A stretch of DNA of 13,910 bases from RUG11247 sp045649485. GTDB taxonomy: Bacteria > Bacillota > Clostridia > Christensenellales > Aristaeellaceae. The translations under genes and the position numbers were made by a program. Under the pieces are notes generated by a model. The model did no database searches and was not told the origin of the DNA. It was given only the letters and a program-made list of their open reading frames with translations. The DNA is taken from contig JAZRPZ010000033.1 in assembly GCA_045649485.1 (NCBI GenBank), positions 1-13,910 of the forward strand, in the 5' to 3' direction. The number at the start of each line of letters is the position of its first letter. The stretch's first letter is position 1. This document shows, piece after piece, positions 6,147 to 11,541 of this stretch.

Positions 6147-7250
6147 TCAGGAGAGAGTGCAGTCGATGCGCTCGCCGGTCTCCTTGTCAAACAGGAATAC
6201 CTTCGTGCTCTTCAGGTCGAATCTTACCTCTGCGGCGTCTTCGTCAATATTGTTCTCGGCGCTTATGATAGCGCGGATATCGCTCTTTTCGCAGGCATCG
6301 TTTTCGCACACCACAGAGATATCGCGGCCCATTACCTCAACGCGGCTGAGTCGGCAGCTGAGTGCGCCGTTATCGGAAAGCACGAATCCCTCGGGACGGA
6401 TGCCCACGATCACATTTCCATTCTTGGCGCCGCTAACATTCAGCACAACATCGTTTCCGATGTACAGCTTTCCGTCCTCAACGCGTCCGTCGAACACATT
6501 GATAGGCGGAGTGCCGAGGAACTGCGCTACGAAGATATTCACAGGGCTGTCATATACGGACTGAGGCTTGCCTATCTGCTGCACAACGCCGTCCTTCATT
6601 ACCACTATCATATCGGAGATGCTCATGGCTTCTTCCTGGTCATGGGTAACGAAAACGGTGGTAATACCGGTCTCGCGCTGAATGCGGCGTATCTCCTCAC
6701 GGGTCTGCAGGCGCAGACGTGCGTCAAGGTTGGAAAGAGGTTCGTCCAGCAGCAGCAGGCGTGGCATCTTGACCAGCGCGCGGGCGATGGCAACGCGCTG
6801 CTGCTGACCGCCGGAAAGTTCGCTGGGCTTTCTGTCCATCAGCTGCTCTATCTGCACCAGCTTCGCGACTTCATAAGCCTTAGCGGTCATCTGCTCTTTG
6901 GTGAGCTTATCCTTGCCCTTCAGATTCTCCAGAGGGAACATAATATTCTTCAGTACTGTCAGATGGGGATACAGCGCATAATTCTGGAAGACCATGCCCA
7001 GACCGCGCTTCTCGGCAGGCACATCGGTAACATCCTCATCACCGAAGAATATTCTGCCGCTGGTGGGCTGCTGAAGTCCGCACAGCAGATTGAGAGTGGT
7101 ACTCTTTCCACAGCCGGAAGGTCCCAGAAGACCTATGAGCTTGCCGTCCGGTATCTCAAAACTAAAATCGTTCACCGCAATTACGTCCTGACGGGCGTGC
7201 TTGTTGCGGTTGGGGAACTTCTTGGTCAGATTCTGCAATACGACTTTCAT
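6147..7250 (-). CDS. Sugar ABC transporter ATPase, MsmK/UgpC/MalK-like
   Basis: Cytoplasmic ATP-hydrolysing subunit that drives the importer. From the ATG at 7248-7250 (367 residues): Walker A GPSGCGKST at 43-51, Q-loop FQNYALYPHL with Q89, signature LSGGQQQR from 145, Walker B LLLLDEP with catalytic E170, D-loop SNLDA, and switch histidine in FVTHDQEEA (H203). The C-terminal 130 or so residues form the MOP/TOBE regulatory domain typical of MalK-type ATPases, with IGIRPEGF-like sequence (VGIRPEGFVL). A TTG start 33 bases upstream is possible, but the ATG has a good AGGAAGGG site 5 bases before it. Unusually the ATPase is the first gene of the operon and the binding protein the last. In many Firmicutes MsmK is a shared, unlinked subunit; here it is encoded with its own importer. 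Confidence 0.92.
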   Translation of the reverse strand: MKVVLQNLTKKFPNRNKHARQDVIAVNDFSFEIPDGKLIGLLGPSGCGKSTTLNLLCGLQQPTSGRIFFGDEDVTDVPAEKRGLGMVFQNYALYPHLTVLKNIMFPLENLKGKDKLTKEQMTAKAYEVAKLVQIEQLMDRKPSELSGGQQQRVAIARALVKMPRLLLLDEPLSNLDARLRLQTREEIRRIQRETGITTVFVTHDQEEAMSISDMIVVMKDGVVQQIGKPQSVYDSPVNIFVAQFLGTPPINVFDGRVEDGKLYIGNDVVLNVSGAKNGNVIVGIRPEGFVLSDNGALSCRLSRVEVMGRDISVVCENDACEKSDIRAIISAENNIDEDAAEVRFDLKSTKVFLFDKETGERIDCTLS

Positions 7251-7290
7251 GATATCCCTTCCTCGGTAAACAAGATTATACATTAATCAG

Positions 7291-7305
7291 GCGGTGCATG
7301 ACCGC
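7291..7305. promoter_or_regulatory. Short dyad GCGGT-N5-ACCGC, candidate operator of the ABC operon
   Basis: GCGGT (7291-7295) and ACCGC (7301-7305) are inverted around GCATG. The dyad lies in the untranslated leader of the ABC operon, about 17 bases downstream of its -10 box, where a repressor such as a LacI-type sugar regulator could act. The arms are only 5 bases, so chance occurrence is not excluded. Confidence 0.3.
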
Positions 7306-7321
7306 ATACCTATACATAATA

Positions 7322-7350
7322 ATTGTACTGCCAAAAAACAAACAAGTCAA
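7322..7350 (-). promoter_or_regulatory. Sigma-A promoter of the sugar ABC operon
   Basis: On the minus strand TTGACT (plus 7345-7350), a 17-base spacer and TACAAT (plus 7322-7327) give a good vegetative promoter. It leaves a leader of about 65 bases before the ATPase ATG at 7250. It drives the four genes down to 2745. Confidence 0.7.
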
Positions 7351-7401
7351 CGCCGCATCCGTACAAATTATGCCATTTCCAATAAGTTATCCTCTCATGC
7401 C

Positions 7402-7430
7402 TTGCACATAAAAATCGTTTATGATATCAT
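7402..7430 (+). promoter_or_regulatory. Sigma-A promoter of galE
   Basis: TTGCAC (7402-7407), a 17-base spacer and TATCAT (7425-7430) point toward galE, with a leader of about 78 bases. The leader contains the small dyad CGGCA-TGA-TGCCG. It lies back to back with the ABC operon promoter; the two -35 boxes are about 51 bases apart. Apart from these promoters and dyads I see no gene or RNA element in 7251-7514. Confidence 0.6.
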
Positions 7431-7514
7431 ATTTATAAATTTTGCGGCTGCGCTTTACCTGCGCGGCTTACGGCATGATGCCGCTATCCGACAAAATCTG
7501 AGGAGATGACATTC

Positions 7515-8537
7515 ATGGGCAAGATCCTTCTGACCGGCGGCGCCGGTTACATCGGAGCTCACACCTGTGTTGAGCTGCTGAATGCAGGCTATGATATCGT
7601 TGTGGTTGATAATTACTACAACAGCACCCCCGAATCTCTTAGGCGCGTAAGCGAGATCACGGGCAAGAAGTTTTCTATCTATGAAGCAGATGTTAGCGAC
7701 GCAGCTGCAATGGAAGAGATCTTCACCAAGGAGCCCATCGAAGCGGTCATCCATTTCGCAGGCTACAAGGCAGTCGGCGAATCCGTTGCCAAGCCCGTAA
7801 TGTACTATCGCAATAATCTGGACACCACCCTCACCCTGCTTGAGGTCATGGCTGCCCATGGCGTAAAGAAGATCCTCTTCTCCTCTTCCGCCACCGTATA
7901 CGGCACCGACGCTTCCGCCGACTGCCGCGAGGATCTGCACCTCACCTTCACCACTTCCAACCCCTACGGTACCACCAAGTACATGATCGAACGCATCCTC
8001 GAGGACGTATTCGTTGCAAATCCCGATATGTCCATCGTTGAACTGCGCTACTTCAATCCCGTCGGCGCTCACGAGTCCGGTATGCTGGGCGAAGACCCCA
8101 ACGGCATCCCCAACAACCTGATGCCCCGCGTGCTCCGCGCCGCACAGGGTACCATCGCAAAGCTGGGCGTATTCGGCAACGACTATCCCACTCCCGACGG
8201 CACCTGCCGCCGCGACTACATCCACGTAGTGGATCTGGCAAAGGGTCACGTTGCCGCACTTAAGTATGCCGCCGAGAACGTTGGCTGCGAAAAGATCAAC
8301 CTCGGTACCGGCGTTCCCTACTCCGTGCTTGAGATACTGAACGCATTCGAAAAGGCCACCGGCGTGCCCGTCCCCTATGAGATGGCCGACCGTCGCCCCG
8401 GCGACCTGCCCGAGAGCTATGCCAACGCCGACAAGGCGCTGAAGCTGCTGGGCTGGAAGGCCGAAAAGACCCTTGAAGACATGTGCCGCGACTCCTGGCG
8501 CTGGCAGACCCAGAACCCCAACGGTTACAAGGGATAA
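7515..8537 (+). CDS. galE: UDP-glucose 4-epimerase
   Basis: Extended short-chain dehydrogenase/reductase that interconverts UDP-glucose and UDP-galactose (Leloir pathway, cell-surface sugar supply), in the cytoplasm with tightly bound NAD. The NAD-binding TGGAGYIG is at residues 7-14, the serine segment SSSATVYG at 123-130, and the catalytic Tyr151/Lys155 in NPYGTTK. Substrate-site landmarks RYFNPVGAH, NNLMP, GTCRRDYIHVVDLA and RRPGD follow. At 340 residues it matches bacterial GalE. An ATG at 7506 abuts the AGGAG site (7501-7505) and cannot use it; the ATG at 7515 has the correct 9-base spacing and is the real start. Codons end largely in C or G, unlike the following Nudix gene. It is transcribed alone, divergently from the sugar importer; the adjacency may mean shared sugar metabolism, but this is only inference. 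Confidence 0.95.
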   Translation: MGKILLTGGAGYIGAHTCVELLNAGYDIVVVDNYYNSTPESLRRVSEITGKKFSIYEADVSDAAAMEEIFTKEPIEAVIHFAGYKAVGESVAKPVMYYRNNLDTTLTLLEVMAAHGVKKILFSSSATVYGTDASADCREDLHLTFTTSNPYGTTKYMIERILEDVFVANPDMSIVELRYFNPVGAHESGMLGEDPNGIPNNLMPRVLRAAQGTIAKLGVFGNDYPTPDGTCRRDYIHVVDLAKGHVAALKYAAENVGCEKINLGTGVPYSVLEILNAFEKATGVPVPYEMADRRPGDLPESYANADKALKLLGWKAEKTLEDMCRDSWRWQTQNPNGYKG

Positions 8538-8546
8538 AATGTGTAT

Positions 8547-8587
8547 ACAAGCACAGCAGTTCACATATTTGCTGTGCTTGTTTTTTT
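8547..8587 (+). terminator. galE terminator
   Basis: ACAAGCACAGCA (8547-8558) pairs perfectly with TGCTGTGCTTGT (8570-8581) around an 11-base loop, and the stem runs into seven Ts (8581-8587). This is a strong intrinsic terminator that isolates galE from the Nudix gene. Confidence 0.92.
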
Positions 8588-8629
8588 ATTGCCTCAAAAA
8601 AAGCTAGTCTTTCTGTAAGGAGAAATATT

Positions 8630-9076
8630 ATGAGCTATATCAGTGAAATAAGAAAATTGGTAGGGCACGCACCTATAATGGCAGTTGCTGCAATGGGAAT
8701 AATTTATAATGAAAATACCGGTTTGCTGCTTGAAAAACGCACAGACACAGGTGAGTGGTGTATACCCGGCGGTGCAATAGAGCTTAATGAAACCATAGAA
8801 GATGCACTCAAAAGAGAAATAAATGAAGAGACAAATCTTGAATTCAGAGATCCCAAGCTATTTGATATAAAGGCAAATATCCACATGATTTATCCAAACG
8901 GCGACGAGGTATATTACACTGATATCGTTTATGAAATAAACGAATTCTGGGGTACGCTTAATCCCGACAGCGAAAGCAGCGAATTGAAATTCTTCGATTT
9001 GACAGATCTTCCGGACAACATTATGCCAACCCAAATTGAATACATCCAGCGCTTCCTTTCGTTAAAATGCAATTGA
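8630..9076 (+). CDS. Nudix hydrolase
   Basis: Small (148 residues) Mg-dependent hydrolase of nucleoside diphosphates linked to another group X. The Nudix box is GGAIELNETIEDALKREINE followed by ETNL: it keeps the first Gly, the Glu of the middle segment and the REINEE metal-binding core, but has Asn where the family usually has the last Gly. The upstream strand (GLLLEKRTDTGEWCIPGG) resembles housecleaning or ADP-ribose/MutT-type members. The substrate cannot be named. The start at 8630 has AAGGAG (8617-8622) with 7-base spacing; a longer frame upstream lacks a ribosome site and runs through the galE terminator. The gene is visibly A+T-richer than its neighbours (AAA, GAA, ATA and AAT codons), sits between a terminator and a palindromic repeat, and has no clear promoter, which suggests horizontal acquisition. 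Confidence 0.88.
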   Translation: MSYISEIRKLVGHAPIMAVAAMGIIYNENTGLLLEKRTDTGEWCIPGGAIELNETIEDALKREINEETNLEFRDPKLFDIKANIHMIYPNGDEVYYTDIVYEINEFWGTLNPDSESSELKFFDLTDLPDNIMPTQIEYIQRFLSLKCN

Positions 9077-9105
9077 GTTTTATCAAGTCATCCGCATCGC
9101 CCAAC

Positions 9106-9150
9106 GGCTCCCTTGTGCAAAGGGAGCTGGCCGTGAGGCCTGAGGGATTG
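9106..9150. repeat. Palindromic intergenic repeat of gut-Clostridia type
   Basis: Two consecutive hairpins: GCTCCCTT (9107-9114) with AAGGGAGC (9120-9127), then GGCC-GTGA-GGCC (9129-9140), followed by TGAGGGATTG. There is no T-run, so it is not a standard terminator. From memory, elements with this layout (GGCTCCCT hairpin, second small hairpin, TGAGGGATTG end) are scattered through intergenic regions of many gut Clostridia genomes. Only one copy is in this window. It could be a REP-like or miniature mobile element. Confidence 0.6.
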
Positions 9151-9210
9151 CGGTCCCCCACGTTTCTTTACACACCAATGCAAAAAGCCCCAGAATTTTT
9201 CTGTCAATAC

Positions 9211-9238
9211 TGAACACCTCATCCCTGCCGATCATCTA
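9211..9238 (+). promoter_or_regulatory. Candidate ECF-type promoter of the first sigma module
   Basis: TGAACA (9211-9216), a 16-base spacer and CATCTA (9233-9238) resemble the Firmicutes ECF pattern TGAAAC-N16-CGTCTA. No good sigma-A promoter was seen in 9151-9284. This fits autoregulation by the encoded sigma factor, but it is an inference from motif resemblance only. Confidence 0.45.
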
Positions 9239-9259
9239 ATAGGCGAAACTGATCGATCA
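9235..9259 (+). promoter_or_regulatory. Shared cis element, copy 1 (TCTAATA / CGAAA / TGATCGATCA)
   Basis: TCTAATA (9235-9241), two bases, CGAAA (9244-9248), one base and the perfect 10-base palindrome TGATCGATCA (9250-9259). The same blocks recur at 11013-11036 before the second sigma gene with nearly the same spacing. The element lies 25 bases upstream of the ATG, spanning the expected -10 and start region. The palindrome would suit a dimeric regulator. Confidence 0.6.
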
Positions 9260-9284
9260 GTAAACCTTTGAAAGGAGCCTGACA

Positions 9285-9752
9285 ATGGACAAGCAGGAAT
9301 TCACCGGCAGGGTGCGCGCCATAAGCGACATGCTGTACAGGGTCGCTTGCGGTCAACTGCGGGATCACAACGACCGCTGCGATGCGGTACAGGAGGCCGT
9401 TCTCAAGGCATGGAACAGACGGCATACCCTGCGCAATGAGCAGTATTTCGAAACATGGCTGGTACGCATACTCATCAATGAATGCCATTCCATCCAGCGC
9501 CGGAAAGCGCGGGTGCTTCCCATGGAATCAGTTCCCGATCCTGAAGCACATACAGATGATACTACCGCAGAGCTGCGCGAAGCCATATTGCAGCTGCCGG
9601 AAAAGCTGCGCATGCCGGTGATACTGCACTACATGGAGGGCTACGATTCAAATGAGATAGCCCGCATGCTGCGTGTACCCGCAGGTACTGTGCGCACCCG
9701 GCTGATGCGAGCCCGAAATCAGCTGAAGCTTTTCCTGGACGACGAGCATTGA
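9285..9752 (+). CDS. ECF-type RNA polymerase sigma factor (module 1)
   Basis: 155-residue sigma-70 family protein with only regions 2 and 4, as in extracytoplasmic-function sigma factors. Region 2 is about residues 10-70 (RCDAVQEAVLKAWN, then FETWLVRILINEC). A variable linker follows at about 75-100, then region 4 (LQLPEKLRMPVILHYMEGY, then the DNA-binding helix-turn-helix SNEIARMLRVPAGTVRTRL). It would direct RNA polymerase to a small stress or envelope regulon. The start is set by AAAGGAG 8 bases upstream. It is about 56% identical by eye to the second sigma at 11060, without gaps. The downstream membrane protein starts 16 bases later with its own ribosome site, a classic sigma/anti-sigma pair. 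The signal and regulon are unknown. Confidence 0.9.
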   Translation: MDKQEFTGRVRAISDMLYRVACGQLRDHNDRCDAVQEAVLKAWNRRHTLRNEQYFETWLVRILINECHSIQRRKARVLPMESVPDPEAHTDDTTAELREAILQLPEKLRMPVILHYMEGYDSNEIARMLRVPAGTVRTRLMRARNQLKLFLDDEH

Positions 9753-9767
9753 CAGAAAGGAGCTACT

Positions 9768-10943
9768 ATGAAAAAGACTGAATGGCAGAAGGCCTTTGGC
9801 AATATCCCCTCGGATTATGAGCGTCTCCTGAACGGTACCCTTAACGGTCTTACCGAAACTCATGCGCGCCGCATCATACGCAAGCCCGTACTGGTGCTGG
9901 CGGCATCGCTGGTGCTTATCCTCAGCATCGCCGCTGCGGCAGGTACGCCCCACCTTTTCAACATTTTCGGCAAAACTCCCCTTGACGGCGCTGAGGATAG
10001 CATCGTGAAGATAGACAGCGAACCCATTGCAATAAACGAGAATATCACCGCCGCCATCGACTATGCCTACTACGACGGCGTAGATTTCTACTACGAGATG
10101 ACTCTCACCATTTCCGAACCCGACAAGTACAGGATATTCTGTGAGGATAATGATCTCTATCTGAGCACCTACGTCCCATCCGACAGTTTTACCGCGCTGG
10201 ACGTCACAACTTACCTTTTCAAGCCGATGGAGATCATCAACGAGCTTGGCGAGGAATACCGTCCCGAAAACCCCAGCAGTGAACGCTATATCGAGCACAT
10301 TGGCGACGGAACATATAAGCTGTACGAAACATATCATTACGACGCCCCGGAGGGCGTGACCCTTCCCGATGAAATGGATCTGGATGTAACGCTGGATATC
10401 AGGTACAACCCGACAGTGGAGGATTACCATCTGCTGGAGCCTGTGACGGCGGAGATTCCCTTCCATGTGACCAAAACAGCGCCCTCGGGCAGCTACGACC
10501 TCATCCTTAACCAGCAGCCGGAAGGCTGGATCATCACCTCTGCAAAATACACCCAGTCCGACATATCCGGACACATTGCCATTGACTACAACTTCGGCGG
10601 CCCGGTGATAGAAAATCCCCTCCACGCCAACGGCACCGACCTCGAACAGCTGGAAGAAAGTCTGCTGATGGATTCCTACTCCTACATCTTCAGGATGATC
10701 GAGCCTGAGACCGGCGCTGTGATCGCCGAAAACCGCGCAGGTTGGAGCGACTACGAATTCTTCACCTGCGTTATCGACACTCCGCCATATGACCCTATCC
10801 CCGAGGTATTCACCATCGAAGTGGTGCAAGAAAACCACACCATCGTTGATACCTTCACCGACGAATACGGCGATGATGTAGTCGAATTCGAGACCAGTGA
10901 AGTCTCCCTCGGAATCCTTAAATTTGGGATCACCCGCGACTGA
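9768..10943 (+). CDS. Membrane-anchored anti-sigma/sensor partner, DUF4179-like (module 1)
   Basis: 391 residues. The short cytoplasmic N-terminus (1-39) contains AFGNIPSDYERLLNGTLNGL; one transmembrane helix spans about 40-59 (PVLVLAASLVLILSIAAAAG); the remaining 330 residues would be outside the cell. Just after the membrane comes FGKTPLDGAEDSIVKIDSEP, shared almost unchanged with the second module, then a beta-rich acidic domain with the pattern ITAAIDYAYYDGVDFYYEMTLTI, which resembles DUF4179 proteins that accompany ECF sigma factors. There is no His-Cys-Cys zinc anti-sigma motif. The likely role is to hold the sigma factor through the N-terminal segment and release it on an external signal; this rests on gene pairing and topology. 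AAAGGAG lies just before the ATG, and a terminator follows directly. Confidence 0.75.
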   Translation: MKKTEWQKAFGNIPSDYERLLNGTLNGLTETHARRIIRKPVLVLAASLVLILSIAAAAGTPHLFNIFGKTPLDGAEDSIVKIDSEPIAINENITAAIDYAYYDGVDFYYEMTLTISEPDKYRIFCEDNDLYLSTYVPSDSFTALDVTTYLFKPMEIINELGEEYRPENPSSERYIEHIGDGTYKLYETYHYDAPEGVTLPDEMDLDVTLDIRYNPTVEDYHLLEPVTAEIPFHVTKTAPSGSYDLILNQQPEGWIITSAKYTQSDISGHIAIDYNFGGPVIENPLHANGTDLEQLEESLLMDSYSYIFRMIEPETGAVIAENRAGWSDYEFFTCVIDTPPYDPIPEVFTIEVVQENHTIVDTFTDEYGDDVVEFETSEVSLGILKFGITRD

Positions 10944-10947
10944 TCTC

Positions 10948-10980
10948 ATCCCCGCTTTCGGAAGAAGGCGGGGATTTTTT
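10948..10980 (+). terminator. Terminator of sigma module 1
   Basis: A 12-base-pair stem (10948-10959 with 10964-10975, one G-U pair) around a GGAA tetraloop, running into TTTTTT (10975-10980). It starts 5 bases after the stop codon and separates module 1 from module 2, so the two modules are separate transcription units. Confidence 0.9.
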
Positions 10981-11012
10981 GCGTGACTTAATCCGTTCTG
11001 CAATCACATCCG

Positions 11013-11036
11013 TCTAATATACGAAATGATCGATCA
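11013..11036 (+). promoter_or_regulatory. Shared cis element, copy 2 (TCTAATA / CGAAA / TGATCGATCA)
   Basis: TCTAATA (11013-11019), two bases, CGAAA (11022-11026) and, directly after it, TGATCGATCA (11027-11036). It matches copy 1 at 9235-9259 apart from one spacer base. Here the box is preceded by CG, giving CGTCTA (11011-11016), a good ECF -10 element. The corresponding -35 position (about 10989-10994) is a weak match. The element lies 23 bases upstream of the second sigma ATG. Confidence 0.6.
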
Positions 11037-11059
11037 AATCACTTTGAAGGAGCGTTTTC

Positions 11060-11524
11060 ATGGACAGACAGGAATTCACACGCCGCGTCACAGCAGTTCA
11101 GGACAAGCTGTACCGGGTCGCCTACGGACAACTCGGGAATATACATGACTGCTGCGACGCGGTGCAGGAAGCCATCCTCAAGGCATGGTGCGCCCTTCCC
11201 AGACTACGCAGAGAAGAATTCTTCGAAACATGGCTCATACGGATACTCATCAACGAATGTCACAACCTTCAGAGAAGCCGCAGCAGGAGCATATCGCTGG
11301 AATCCGTCGCCGAACCGCCGCAGCCCATAGCGGCAGACTCAAGCCCGGTAAAGGACTCCGTACTGGCGCTGCCGGAGAAATACCGGCTGCCGGTGATACT
11401 GCACTACATGGACGGCTACACTACGGACGAGATCGCACGGATACTGCGCATACCCACCGGAACGGTGCGCACCCGGCTGAAACGCGCCCGCGAAAAGCTG
11501 AAGGAAGAGCTTGCAAGCCTGTGA
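11060..11524 (+). CDS. ECF-type RNA polymerase sigma factor (module 2)
   Basis: 154-residue paralogue of the sigma factor at 9285, with regions 2 (CCDAVQEAILKAWC; FETWLIRILINEC) and 4 (LALPEKYRLPVILHYMDGYT; TDEIARILRIPTGTVRTRL). The N-terminus MDRQEFTRRV mirrors MDKQEFTGRV of module 1. Differences concentrate in the linker (about residues 73-103) and in the 44-56 segment. The helix-turn-helix of region 4 is nearly identical between the two, so they may recognise overlapping promoters. GAAGGAG (11046-11052) lies 7 bases upstream of the ATG. The partner membrane protein follows after 17 bases. Most likely it arose with its partner by tandem duplication of the whole module. Confidence 0.9.
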   Translation: MDRQEFTRRVTAVQDKLYRVAYGQLGNIHDCCDAVQEAILKAWCALPRLRREEFFETWLIRILINECHNLQRSRSRSISLESVAEPPQPIAADSSPVKDSVLALPEKYRLPVILHYMDGYTTDEIARILRIPTGTVRTRLKRAREKLKEELASL

Positions 11525-11541
11525 CGAAAGGAGCCCGTATA

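Noticed and set aside
7274..7280. Second TATAAT in the ABC operon leader as an additional promoter
   Set aside because: No acceptable -35 at the right distance, and the start would leave almost no leader before the ribosome site.
5574..7286. 570-codon plus-strand open frame
   Set aside because: Antisense to the ABC ATPase and MalF-like permease, whose motifs are unmistakable.
7437..7514. galE leader as a riboswitch or attenuator
   Set aside because: Only one 5-base dyad is present; no conserved aptamer features or terminator hairpin.
7455..8564. 369-codon minus-strand open frame opposite galE
   Set aside because: Shadow of galE caused by its C/G-ending codons; no ribosome site or recognisable domain.
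9648..11003. 451-codon minus-strand open frame across sigma and partner genes
   Set aside because: Antisense to two well-supported genes and crosses a terminator.
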